From Alphaproteobacteria bacterium (lineage in GTDB: Bacteria > Pseudomonadota > Alphaproteobacteria > Micavibrionales > Micavibrionaceae), in assembly GCA_021775995.1 (NCBI GenBank), contig JAJFGS010000003.1, forward strand, positions 124,001 to 188,000: DNA of 64,000 bases. Reading direction: 5' to 3'. A program made the position numbers and the translations under genes. Below the pieces are notes generated by a model that was not told the origin of the DNA, ran no database searches, and saw nothing but the letters and a program-made list of their open reading frames with translations. Shown piece after piece: positions 16,686 to 23,584 of this stretch (its first letter is position 1; each line of letters opens with the position of its first letter).

Positions 16686-17409
16686 TAACAACATTAAGGA
16701 TATTTTGGGCTAATTTGTCAAAATGTTCTTGGTTGAAATCAGGGATATTATTGTCTATCTCGCTCGTCATCTGCATTTGCGGTGGTATATCCGCATCACG
16801 GAAAGGTTCAAATTGATAAGCATAGTCAGGTGGAAATCTAAAATCCCACCATTCTGAAGACAGGCCAATGAAAGGGAATTCGAGCTTATCAGCCGAGTCC
16901 AGAAATGCGTTTTCTAATGTTTTTCTGTTTTCTAAAATCTCTTTTGAAAACCCTGTGTAATTTCGATGTGATGACTCTTCCATGAAATCAAAAGGGGTTC
17001 CCATATCAACTTCTTTACCATCCTTATCAAGGATACGCACATCGATTGCCATACCACGCGGATGTCCACCTGCACCAGGTGGCGCGAGTAATCTATCAGG
17101 TTCCATACACCATTCAGGATGCGCTTTCACGATATTAGTTTCCTGCATAGCCTCTTGCACATCAACAGTACGCAAGCAATCTTGAATTTCTAATGTATAT
17201 CCAAATTCTTTGTTTAGCTTACGTGCGGTTAGTAATGTGATTGCGGCAATATCTTTATGAGCCCAAAGGCGAGCCTTATTGTGATAAAGCTCTGTTCCAA
17301 AAATATTCCGTGGGTGATTTTTTTGAGCATAAACCAAATCAGTTTTTATTGGTTCACGCCCTGTAAAAATATCCATCGGGATAAGATCGGCGGGTGATAT
17401 GGCTTTCAT
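16672..17409 (-). CDS. VanX/DdpX-like M15D family protein with altered zinc site
   Basis: A 245-residue relative of D-alanyl-D-alanine dipeptidases. The first zinc pair is intact: His116 and Asp123 in Gly-His-Pro-Arg-Gly-Met-Ala-Ile-Asp, the same numbers as in VanX, and Arg80 sits where the transition-state Arg is expected. The usual Glu-x-Trp-His is here Glu186-Trp-Trp-Asp189, so the third zinc ligand is Asp rather than His. The general-base Glu is kept. There is no signal peptide, suggesting a cytoplasmic role in D-Ala-D-Ala or related dipeptide turnover. Activity is uncertain. It lies between ribF and the CDGSH gene, whose stop shares its first start base. Confidence 0.75.
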   Translation of the reverse strand: MKAISPADLIPMDIFTGREPIKTDLVYAQKNHPRNIFGTELYHNKARLWAHKDIAAITLLTARKLNKEFGYTLEIQDCLRTVDVQEAMQETNIVKAHPEWCMEPDRLLAPPGAGGHPRGMAIDVRILDKDGKEVDMGTPFDFMEESSHRNYTGFSKEILENRKTLENAFLDSADKLEFPFIGLSSEWWDFRFPPDYAYQFEPFRDADIPPQMQMTSEIDNNIPDFNQEHFDKLAQNILNVVNENI

Positions 17410-17654
17410 TATAAATCTTTATGTGTGCCATCACAAAAGGGTGAATTTTTAGTGTTTTTGCACTGACACAACCAGGCATCACCATCTTTTTCTGCTTCGA
17501 ATTTGTGGGGTTCCATATCTGGCGCTTTTTCACGATGTGATCCATCACAAAAGGGCTGTTTATCTGAATGACCACAGGTACAAAAAAAGTATGTTTTACC
17601 TTTTTCTAACGCTACTTTTGCTGGCTCTTTTGCTGCAATTTTAGGAGAAGTCAT
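17409..17654 (-). CDS. Dual CDGSH iron-sulfur domain protein
   Basis: An 81-residue protein with two CDGSH motifs, each binding a [2Fe-2S] cluster through three Cys and one His: Cys-x-Cys ... Cys-Asp-Gly-Ser-His at about residues 27-42, and Cys-x-Cys ... Cys-Asp-Gly-Thr-His at about 65-78. This tandem arrangement matches the type 3 (MiNT/CISD3-like) group found in bacteria and mitochondria. No membrane anchor. Partner and function are not known; relatives are redox or cluster-transfer proteins. Its stop overlaps the start of the VanX-like gene by one base. Confidence 0.93.
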   Translation of the reverse strand: MTSPKIAAKEPAKVALEKGKTYFFCTCGHSDKQPFCDGSHREKAPDMEPHKFEAEKDGDAWLCQCKNTKNSPFCDGTHKDL

Positions 17655-17677
17655 ATCTTTATCCTTTTTGAAAAAAT

Positions 17678-17753
17678 TGGTGGCGGTACGAAGATTTGAA
17701 CTTCGGACACATGGATTATGATTCCACTGCTCTAACCACTGAGCTATACCGCC
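17678..17753 (-). tRNA. tRNA-Met (CAT), elongator type
   Basis: Folds as a 76-base tRNA with encoded CCA: acceptor GGCGGTA/TACCGCC, D-arm GCTC/GAGC, anticodon stem GTGGA/TCCAT with loop ATCATAA (anticodon CAT), variable GTGTC, T-arm CGAAG/CTTCG with loop TTCAAAT. The loop and the flanking A/TCC pattern match alphaproteobacterial elongator Met tRNA rather than the lysidine-modified Ile tRNA, whose loop usually starts CT. A perfect 5' acceptor pair excludes initiator tRNA. Confidence 0.93.
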
Positions 17754-17764
17754 GCTTTAAGAAG

Positions 17765-17794
17765 AGCCGTCATGCCCGCAAGCGGGAGGACGCT
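17765..17794. repeat. Covarying 30-bp hairpin, copy 1
   Basis: Outer arms AGC-C-GTC and GAC-GCT enclose an inner stem CCCGC / GCGGG with loop AA. It starts 12 bases upstream of the 5' end of the tRNA. Member of a six-copy family in which the inner five base pairs differ between copies but stay complementary. Confidence 0.8.
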
Positions 17795-17846
17795 GTTAAT
17801 TCTTGCTCAAATTGAATGTGTTTATCGCTTAAAAACCCCTTTTTTG

Positions 17847-19004
17847 TCAAGCCGCTAATGCTATTTGGGAATTTTCAGTTCTCACAATCCAGCCGCCGCC
17901 CAGCACGCGGTCATTATTATAACAAACAGCCGCTTGCCCAGGGGCAATACCGAATTGCGGCGCGCTTAAATGAATTTCAGCATTCTCGCCATTGATAAAT
18001 AATTTTGCGGATGAAGCAGGACTGACGGAGCGGAGCTTGATGGTAATATCCAGACCCTCATCAGGAATATCAGTGGCCAGCCAATTACAATCATTGATGT
18101 GAATAATATCACGCGCCAGCGCCTCTTTTGGACCAACGATAACTTCATTTGATGTTGGATCAACACGCACAACATAAAATGGAGAGTTGTCATCATTGTG
18201 ACCACCACCAATTTTAAGACCTTTACGTTGTCCCACTGTATAATGAATGATGCCTTCATGTTCACCCATGATGCGTCCGTTCATATCAACGATGTTACCT
18301 GTTTTTTCTGCTTCAGGTTTTATTTTCTTCACAACAGAAGCGTAATCTCCGTTAGGAACAAAACAAATATCTTGGCTGTCTGGTTTGTTGCACACCAGCA
18401 AACCAAGCCGTTCCGCGTGTTCACGGGTTTTATCTTTTGTCCATGACCCAAGAGGAAAGCGTAAAAATTCAAGCTGATCTTGTGTTGTCGCAAAAAGAAA
18501 ATAGCTTTGATCTTTCCCATTATCAATCGCGCGATGAAGTTCAGCCTGACCCGTTTCATCATTGATAACACGTTTAATGTAATGACCCGTTGCCATACAA
18601 TCCGCTCCGAGATCTTGCGCCACTTTAAAGAGGTCACGAAATTTTACGGTTTGATTACAACGCACGCAAGGAATAGGGGTCTGCCCATTCATGTAGCTAT
18701 CGACGAAATCCGTCATGACGCTATCTTTAAAATTATCTTCGTAATCAAGAACGTAATGCGGAAAGCCTTTTTCCTCGGCAACACGTTTGGCGTCATAAAT
18801 ATCCTGACCTGCACAGCACGCCCCTTTGCGATCAACTGCCTTACCGTAATCGTAAAGCTGTAGCGTCACGCCGACAACGTCATAACCTTCCTCGTGGAGG
18901 AGCGCCGCCGTCACAGATGAATCGACGCCGCCCGACATGGCCACGACGACGCGTGTGTCCTTGGGGGCTTTGGCGATGCCTAAACTGTTTAATGCAATGC
19001 TCAT
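17847..19004 (-). CDS. mnmA: tRNA-specific 2-thiouridylase
   Basis: Thiolates U34 of tRNA-Glu, -Gln and -Lys using sulfur relayed from a cysteine desulfurase. The 385-residue protein has the PP-loop Met-Ser-Gly-Gly-Val-Asp-Ser-Ser near residue 23, the catalytic Cys in Pro-Cys-Val-Arg-Cys-Asn near residue 112, the second Cys in Asp-Ser-Gln-Asp-Ile-Cys-Phe, and the C-terminal beta-barrel with Pro-Gly-Gln-Ala. All functional residues are present. An N-terminal extension of about 18 residues precedes the core. Monocistronic by position, downstream of a 720-base gene-free region. Confidence 0.96.
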   Translation of the reverse strand: MSIALNSLGIAKAPKDTRVVVAMSGGVDSSVTAALLHEEGYDVVGVTLQLYDYGKAVDRKGACCAGQDIYDAKRVAEEKGFPHYVLDYEDNFKDSVMTDFVDSYMNGQTPIPCVRCNQTVKFRDLFKVAQDLGADCMATGHYIKRVINDETGQAELHRAIDNGKDQSYFLFATTQDQLEFLRFPLGSWTKDKTREHAERLGLLVCNKPDSQDICFVPNGDYASVVKKIKPEAEKTGNIVDMNGRIMGEHEGIIHYTVGQRKGLKIGGGHNDDNSPFYVVRVDPTSNEVIVGPKEALARDIIHINDCNWLATDIPDEGLDITIKLRSVSPASSAKLFINGENAEIHLSAPQFGIAPGQAAVCYNNDRVLGGGWIVRTENSQIALAA

Positions 19005-19039
19005 ATTATTGTCTGTCGTTTATATCTTCTATGCCGCGG

Positions 19040-19069
19040 AATATATAGGGAAATGGGCCTAAATAGCAA
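19040..19069 (-). promoter_or_regulatory. Possible mnmA promoter
   Basis: Minus-strand TTGCTA and TATATT are separated by 18 bases and lie about 36 bases upstream of the mnmA start. Four of six and five of six positions match sigma-70 consensus. Weak evidence only. Confidence 0.35.
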
Positions 19070-19380
19070 GAAAAACCACGTTTTGAGCGTTTTTCTGCTT
19101 TGTAACCCATTGATATTATTGGCGGATTAGAGTTACTCTTTTTGTTCGCTGGGATTTGGGGAGGGGGGGGTATAGCCTTGTCATTGCGAGCGTCAGCGAA
19201 GCAATCTAGATTCTTGGCCAGATTTTTAGCCAGATTTTTAGTTTGATAATGCAGGCATCCCAAACTTGATTTGGGATCCAATTAGGTTTTGCTGGATCCT
19301 GACTTTCGTCAGGATGCTGATGGTCTGTAGGTCAGGATGCTGGTGGTCTGTAGGGATGACGGTGGAGAAGGCGGACAGAC

Positions 19381-19447
19381 GTAACCCCGTACTTGTTACG
19401 GGGTCTGCAAAGGGAGCAAGGAGACCCCGCAATGAATGCGGGGTTAC
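19381..19447 (-). repeat. Double-hairpin palindromic repeat, copy 1 (inverted)
   Basis: Two adjacent hairpins whose stems are ACCCCGTA/TACGGGGT and ACCCCGCA/TGCGGGGT, with GTAAC/GTTAC outer ends, so the whole 67 bp is also an inverted repeat. Loop sequences show this copy is inverted relative to the copies at 30425 and 34368. Confidence 0.85.
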
Positions 19448-19514
19448 GGGAGAAGAGACGTCCCATCTTTCTGCTTTACGATGTCTCCCGTAAAGCGGTG
19501 CTGCTTTTATAAGA

Positions 19515-19541
19515 ACGCCATGTCCGCAAGCGGAAGGGCGT
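19515..19541. repeat. Covarying hairpin, divergent copy 2
   Basis: ACGCC-ATG-TCCGC-AA-GCGGA-AG-GGCGT. Inner stem TCCGC/GCGGA and outer stem GCC/GGC both pair; the outer GTC/GAC of other copies has changed to GCC/GGC on both sides. Confidence 0.65.
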
Positions 19542-19724
19542 ATCACGCAGACAGTGAGATGAGTATAGCAGAAATGCAGGTCATAGAGAAGGAATAATTT
19601 CCTAACAACAGGTGCGCCCTTTTATAGGATAAGAATGGCCTTCATCTTGTTTTTAAGATGTTCACATGCTGTGGTGGTGTTCGAAAATTTAAATATCAGG
19701 CTTTGAAGTCCAGAAAGAAATAAT

Positions 19725-20201
19725 ATGAAAAAAGTATTGGTATTTGTTACAGCAATGTTTTTGATTTTTGGTGCTGTGTGGGCTCATTTGTTTTATCTAC
19801 CTACGGAAGAAAGGAAATTTATATATACTATTGAAAATAACTTTAAAAATAAAAAAGAAGTTATCTATTTAAAGGATTTTTTAAACTTTCCATGGTCTGA
19901 GGTATGTTTTTTTTCACATTACAACGGAGACGATAAAATTAGGTATGTAAACGATAAACCTGTTCTTAAATTTAATTCTTCTAGACAGCACTGGGCTTTA
20001 GTTTTTATCAATAACCAAGAATTAGTGAAAGTTCTCAAGTTTAAAAATACAAGTGTTGCTAAAGTAAAAAATATCAATTTGTTAGTAGGGGATGCCGACT
20101 TGAAAAACAATAGAGCGATAGCGCCACCGTGTTTTAATAAAGACAAAGCATTTTTAAAAACAGATTTCCATTCTGGAAAAATATTATTAGGAGAGAAATA
20201 A
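19725..20201 (+). CDS. Secreted or membrane-anchored protein of unknown function (158 aa)
   Basis: Starts Met-Lys-Lys followed by a hydrophobic segment (about residues 4-22) that is either a signal peptide or an N-terminal anchor; a Trp-Ala-His site near 20 could be the cleavage point. The mature part is basic, with two Cys (Val-Cys-Phe-Phe and Pro-Pro-Cys-Phe) that could form a disulfide. No family recognised. Its stop codon is directly followed by the ATG of the next gene, so the two are probably cotranslated. Both follow the repeat mosaic and are AT-rich like the neighbours. Confidence 0.6.
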   Translation: MKKVLVFVTAMFLIFGAVWAHLFYLPTEERKFIYTIENNFKNKKEVIYLKDFLNFPWSEVCFFSHYNGDDKIRYVNDKPVLKFNSSRQHWALVFINNQELVKVLKFKNTSVAKVKNINLLVGDADLKNNRAIAPPCFNKDKAFLKTDFHSGKILLGEK

Positions 20202-20831
20202 ATGAAAAAAATACCATTAGTTGTTGGGGGAGCTATATGTGTTGCGATTTTGGGAGTTTTATTACTTTCAATTTCAAGCAATGCAAGAACCACTGAACTT
20301 TGTACGCCTATCTATGAAAATGTTGAAAAAATAGTGCTTAGTTATGAGGATAATGTAACTTCTTCACTCTCTGCGAATTGGGATAAAGTTCATACAGATT
20401 ATATTGAGAGATATAAAGATTTTATGTCTCAAGAAAATATTGACTTCGTTTTTAGTAAGACCCCTCCTCGTTTAATGGACAAGCATGAAGAAAATACCGT
20501 CTATTTTAATGTTAACTATACTTATCTTGATCAAAAAGAAATTAAGGAAAAACTGCCTTCAGATATTCTTATGACTTGGATTGAGGTATTAAGATATAAG
20601 AATAAAGAAGAAGAGCCATCAAAGTTAAATTCTGAAATAAGTTATACTTCTATTGAGCCCTATAAATATCCTGCAGGAATGATTGGATCAAAAGCAATGT
20701 TTGCGTTACAAATTCGATTGTGTTCTGTCATGCGTAGTACGGCAGGAAAGCAATGCACTGATAGGAAGGCATTTCATAAGAACAAGCTTGTACCAATAGA
20801 TACACAATGCCTTCGACTAACAAGTGATTAA
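20202..20831 (+). CDS. Secreted protein of unknown function (209 aa)
   Basis: N-terminal Met-Lys-Lys-Ile-Pro and a hydrophobic stretch to about residue 26 (ending Ser-Ser-Asn-Ala) form a likely signal peptide. The mature region begins near Thr-Glu-Leu-Cys-Thr and has four Cys (about residues 34, 169, 179 and 203), so it is probably an oxidised periplasmic protein. No motif I recognise. A GGAGAGAAATAA ribosome site precedes the ATG, which abuts the stop of the upstream gene. The next gene, bamB, converges on it 20 bases away. Confidence 0.6.
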   Translation: MKKIPLVVGGAICVAILGVLLLSISSNARTTELCTPIYENVEKIVLSYEDNVTSSLSANWDKVHTDYIERYKDFMSQENIDFVFSKTPPRLMDKHEENTVYFNVNYTYLDQKEIKEKLPSDILMTWIEVLRYKNKEEEPSKLNSEISYTSIEPYKYPAGMIGSKAMFALQIRLCSVMRSTAGKQCTDRKAFHKNKLVPIDTQCLRLTSD

Positions 20832-20851
20832 AATGAAAACTAGGTTTTTAA

Positions 20852-22195
20852 TTACCTATAAGCGCTCAACGTTCCGTTATCGGTTAACACATAAAGTGTG
20901 CCGCCCGCCACGATGGGAGCGAGAGAGGCTGTATCACCAGCGTTCCAACGATTAATCTCTTTACCCGTTGTGGCATCAAGTTCAACCATGCGACCACCAG
21001 TGCCAGAAATAAGGAGCTTGGTGTTTACCATTAACGGCCCAGCCCAGCTGATAATTCCCTTACGTGAGTCAGGTTTTTCGTATTTGGTGAGTTCAGACAC
21101 CCAAATAATATCACCGCTGGTGATATCCATAGCGACGACTTTAAAATCAGGCGTGAGAACGTAAACAAGATTTCCCGATACCCACGGCGTTTCACTACTG
21201 CTGATTTCACGTTGCCACAAACGCGCACCAGTATTTTTATCCAAGGCCACCATTTTATTGCCGTAGCTGATGGCAATAACACGATCACCTGCAATGACAG
21301 GATTACCACGAATATCAGAAAGCCCCGCCATACCACCAAGACGAAGCGCGTTGGAAAGTGAATCTTCCCATGCGACCGAGCCATTTTCAACACGAAGTGC
21401 GACGATGTCGCCTGTTGAAAAAGCGGCGATAGCAATTTGTTCATTCGCCGCAGGACTGGCAGCACCAAGAAGGGCTGTGGTTTCTCTGATGCCTTCATAT
21501 TCCCAAAGTATTTTACCGTTTGCTGCATCTAGGGCGATAGCATGATTATTCAATGCTGTTACAAAAACGCGACCATTTAAAATTGTTGGTGCGGCGCGGG
21601 AGCCTGCAGTTATTTTTGTACGCCAATAAATTTGACCGTCTTCTGGATTGAGGGCAAGGACTTCATCATAGCCAGATGTTATAAATAAAACGCCGCCAGA
21701 ATAAGCAAGACCACCACCAATAACGGGTTCATCTTCTCTGGGGCTTTCAACATCTTGTTCCCAGATTAATTTTCCTGTTTGGTTGTGGAAGGCGCGCACA
21801 TGAGAGCGTGAATCAAGCGTGAATACTTTACCTGCCGCAGCAACAGGTTTTGCATTTAAGGGAATGCGGTCACTGCTGCCTTTGCCGATAGAGCTGCGCC
21901 AGATTCTTTCAACTGTCCCACCAGTCCCAACAGTCACATTTTGCATCATGTGATTGGGATAGCCGCTGGATTGTGGCCAGTCTGCATTATTAATCGCAGG
22001 TGGAATATCTATATTCAGGTTTTCATTTTCGGTAGCAACGGTGGGGCTTAATTCTTTTTGTAAATCTAAAATAGAAATACGTTCCCCCGTGAGAGGAGCT
22101 TTCTCTGCATCACCATCAAACAAAGAGCAAGCACTCATAGAAAGACAGAAAACAAGAAGCAGAGGAGAAAAAAGAAGAGAAGAAAAATATTTCAT
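20852..22195 (-). CDS. bamB: Outer-membrane assembly lipoprotein BamB
   Basis: A 447-residue PQQ-type beta-propeller lipoprotein of the BAM complex. Lipobox Met-Ser-Ala-Cys lies at about residue 23. Repeats of the Gly-x-Leu-x-Trp form (Gly-Lys-Leu-Ile-Trp, Gly-Gln-Ile-Tyr-Trp, Gly-Lys-Ile-Leu-Trp, Gly-Ala-Arg-Leu-Trp, Gly-Asp-Ile-Ile-Trp) mark the blades. It is about 50 residues longer than E. coli BamB, mainly in the linker after the Cys. Its ATG overlaps the stop of the upstream yfgM-like gene (TAATG), the same gene order as in many proteobacteria. Confidence 0.92.
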   Translation of the reverse strand: MKYFSSLLFSPLLLVFCLSMSACSLFDGDAEKAPLTGERISILDLQKELSPTVATENENLNIDIPPAINNADWPQSSGYPNHMMQNVTVGTGGTVERIWRSSIGKGSSDRIPLNAKPVAAAGKVFTLDSRSHVRAFHNQTGKLIWEQDVESPREDEPVIGGGLAYSGGVLFITSGYDEVLALNPEDGQIYWRTKITAGSRAAPTILNGRVFVTALNNHAIALDAANGKILWEYEGIRETTALLGAASPAANEQIAIAAFSTGDIVALRVENGSVAWEDSLSNALRLGGMAGLSDIRGNPVIAGDRVIAISYGNKMVALDKNTGARLWQREISSSETPWVSGNLVYVLTPDFKVVAMDITSGDIIWVSELTKYEKPDSRKGIISWAGPLMVNTKLLISGTGGRMVELDATTGKEINRWNAGDTASLAPIVAGGTLYVLTDNGTLSAYR

Positions 22196-22875
22196 TATTT
22201 TTTCTCCGTTGCGGTGGCTGGTGTATTGGCTGGATTTTTTGCTTTAGCTTTTTGTAGTTTTAAAGTGTAGACATCAGTCAAAGCCAGCGCACGTTGTTTT
22301 AAAGAAGCGGGCATATATTTTACGTCTTTGAAGGGTTCAAGATACTCAAGAGCTTGCGCGTAATCTTTATCATTATGGGCGGCGAAGACGGCCGCTTCGA
22401 TACGAGCATGCCATACCCAAGGGCTTTTATCATCCCTCAGTAACGGTTTCAGCAGGCTAATGTCAGCTTGTTTGGCATTTTGCACATATAAGACACGCGC
22501 TAAATCACGGATATTACGTGGCGATTTTCTATCTTCGGCAATTTGTTTGAACAAAGCGGCGGCTTCGGTTTTTTTATTATCTTGTAAATATAAATTCGCG
22601 GCACTCATTAAACCAAGGGCTTTATGACCTTTACGGGTATCTTGAATAACTTCTTGGATGGCGGCTTGAGGATCGTCGGCTTGAAGTGCATTGGTAAGAC
22701 GTTCTGTTTCTGTTGCATCACGCCTTGTATCCCAGCTGCGGTAAAAAGAAGTAATAGCTGTGCTTAGAATTAAAATGGCAAGAGCCGCAATAATCGTGGA
22801 ACGATATTCTTTCCAAATTTTAAGAAGTTTATCTTGTTGCAGGGCTTCATCAACTTCGCGAAAGATGTCAGACAT
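22195..22875 (-). CDS. YfgM-like TPR membrane protein
   Basis: A 226-residue protein with one N-terminal helix at about residues 27-46 (Ile-Ile-Ala-Ala-Leu-Ala-Ile-Leu-Ile-Leu) and a periplasmic TPR_21-type domain: Ala-Leu-Gly-Leu-Met-Ser-Ala-Ala-Asn-Leu, Ala-Ala-Leu-Phe-Lys-Gln-Ile-Ala, and Tyr-Ala-Gln-Ala-Leu-Glu-Tyr-Leu. In E. coli YfgM associates with the Sec translocon and periplasmic chaperones and lies just before bamB, as here. The Ala/Thr/Lys-rich tail is probably disordered. The leader carries two hairpins (22882-22896 and 22899-22928). Confidence 0.83.
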   Translation of the reverse strand: MSDIFREVDEALQQDKLLKIWKEYRSTIIAALAILILSTAITSFYRSWDTRRDATETERLTNALQADDPQAAIQEVIQDTRKGHKALGLMSAANLYLQDNKKTEAAALFKQIAEDRKSPRNIRDLARVLYVQNAKQADISLLKPLLRDDKSPWVWHARIEAAVFAAHNDKDYAQALEYLEPFKDVKYMPASLKQRALALTDVYTLKLQKAKAKNPANTPATATEKK

Positions 22876-22881
22876 AATTAT

Positions 22882-22896
22882 TAAACCTTCGGTTTA
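22882..22896 (-). promoter_or_regulatory. Hairpin over the yfgM ribosome site
   Basis: In the minus-strand leader TAAACC and GGTTTA pair around a GAA loop, ending 7 bases before the yfgM ATG. The best Shine-Dalgarno (GAAGG) is split between loop and stem, so folding could limit initiation. Confidence 0.45.
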
Positions 22897-22898
22897 GG

Positions 22899-22928
22899 AG
22901 CCGTCATGGCCATAAATGGCAGGACGCT
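22899..22928. repeat. Covarying 30-bp hairpin, copy 3
   Basis: Same outer arms as copy 1; inner stem GCCAT / ATGGC with AA loop. It lies in the leader of yfgM, 24 bases upstream of the start codon. Confidence 0.8.
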
Positions 22929-22994
22929 ATCCATGTGTTAAAATTATCACCATATACTAATCAAAATTATGGGCGTTTCCAGTGCAAAATAGGG

Positions 22995-23000
22995 TATAAT
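22995..23000 (+). promoter_or_regulatory. Perfect -10 box close to the 23008 start
   Basis: TATAAT ends 7 bases before the ATG at 23008. No good -35 is seen at 16-18 bases. If used, transcription would begin at or next to the start codon, giving a leaderless message. Confidence 0.4.
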
Positions 23001-23007
23001 AGAAACT

Positions 23008-23391
23008 ATGCCAGTAAAACCGCCAGTAAAACCACCCTTTGACGCCAAAATTGGCTATACGCGTAAGGAATTCGGCGATATTTTTCAGCTTTATAGTCAA
23101 AATGTTTATGCGGGCTTGTTTAAGGATTTTTCCTTTAGTGATGTGAATGGCAAATATTTTATCTCTTTTCGGGAAGAGGCAGGCACTGTTCCCTTAATTA
23201 CCATAGAAAAGCGTAAGCTAGGTTCAGATAAGGTGCTGTTTGTGGCGACATCCCCAATGGGCAAGGGTGAATTAAAAGAAATTGCTCGCAGTGAAAAGTT
23301 GGAGAGCTTTATACGCCAGCTGAAAGGCAAGATTGAAATTTTAAGATCTGCCAAGGGTGGTAAGAGTGGGAGCGCTTCTTCCAAGAAATAA
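23008..23391 (+). CDS. Probable DUF2794-family protein
   Basis: A 127-residue soluble protein. The pattern Phe-x-Arg-Lys-Glu-Phe-Gly-Asp-Ile-Phe-x-Leu-Tyr-Ser, then Gly-Leu-Phe-Lys-Asp-Phe, then Phe-Ile-Ser-Phe-Arg-Glu, then Pro-Leu-Ile-Thr-Ile-Glu-Lys resembles DUF2794, a small alphaproteobacterial family without known function. It starts with a duplicated Pro-Val-Lys-Pro-Pro and ends in a Lys/Ser/Gly tail. It is closed by a strong intrinsic terminator, so it is probably a single-gene unit. Confidence 0.65.
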   Translation: MPVKPPVKPPFDAKIGYTRKEFGDIFQLYSQNVYAGLFKDFSFSDVNGKYFISFREEAGTVPLITIEKRKLGSDKVLFVATSPMGKGELKEIARSEKLESFIRQLKGKIEILRSAKGGKSGSASSKK

Positions 23392-23396
23392 AAAAA

Positions 23397-23428
23397 GCCA
23401 CTCTCCATAAAGAAGAGTGGCCTTTTTA
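23397..23428 (+). terminator. Intrinsic terminator
   Basis: GCCACTCT pairs with AGAGTGGC around a 9-base loop, followed by CTTTTTATT. An A-run upstream lets it work on both strands. It follows the 23008 gene by 5 bases. Confidence 0.88.
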
Positions 23429-23478
23429 TTGCCTTCAAATAAACAGAAACTTCTATATGATGAAGAGGCTTATTAAAG

Positions 23479-23519
23479 AGCCGTCATACCCGCTTATTCT
23501 TTTTTGGCGGGAGGACGCT
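23479..23519. repeat. Covarying hairpin, copy 4 (long loop)
   Basis: Inner stem CCCGC / GCGGG as in copy 1 but with a 13-base T-rich loop instead of AA, total 41 bp. Seven bases before copy 5. Confidence 0.75.
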
Positions 23520-23526
23520 TATTTAA

Positions 23527-23556
23527 AGCCGTCATGCGGGTAAACCCGAGGACGCT
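23527..23556. repeat. Covarying 30-bp hairpin, copy 5
   Basis: Inner stem CGGGT / ACCCG with AA loop. It ends 28 bases upstream of the icd start codon, just before the icd ribosome site. Confidence 0.8.
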
Positions 23557-23584
23557 TTTACATTTATTTGGAAAGGTTGACGTA

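Larger units (their letters stand above)
19005..19724. other. Gene-free repeat mosaic
   Basis: No credible gene in 720 bases. It holds a GTCATTGCGAG-type fragment at 19180-19207, a tandem GCCAGATTTTTA pair near 19217, short hairpins built on ATCCCAAA/TTTGGGAT and ATCCTGAC/GTCAGGAT (19258-19316), a duplicated CAGGATGCTG segment (19311 and 19333), the 67-bp double hairpin at 19381-19447 and a variant 30-bp hairpin at 19515-19541. It looks like a landing zone where several palindromic families accumulated. A run of nine G near 19162 sits near its left side. Confidence 0.7.

Noticed and set aside
17678-17753. Reading the tRNA as lysidine-modified tRNA-Ile (CAT)
   Set aside because: The anticodon arm and loop (ATCATAA) agree with elongator tRNA-Met; still worth checking with a tRNA classifier.
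19006-19281. Minus-strand open frame of 91 codons after mnmA
   Set aside because: It reads through the repeat mosaic, has no start context or homology, and contains a Lys-Asn-Leu-Ala tandem that only reflects repeated DNA.
19238-19546. Minus-strand open frame of 102 codons
   Set aside because: Entirely translated palindromic repeats (double hairpin and GTCATT-type pieces); no protein family pattern.
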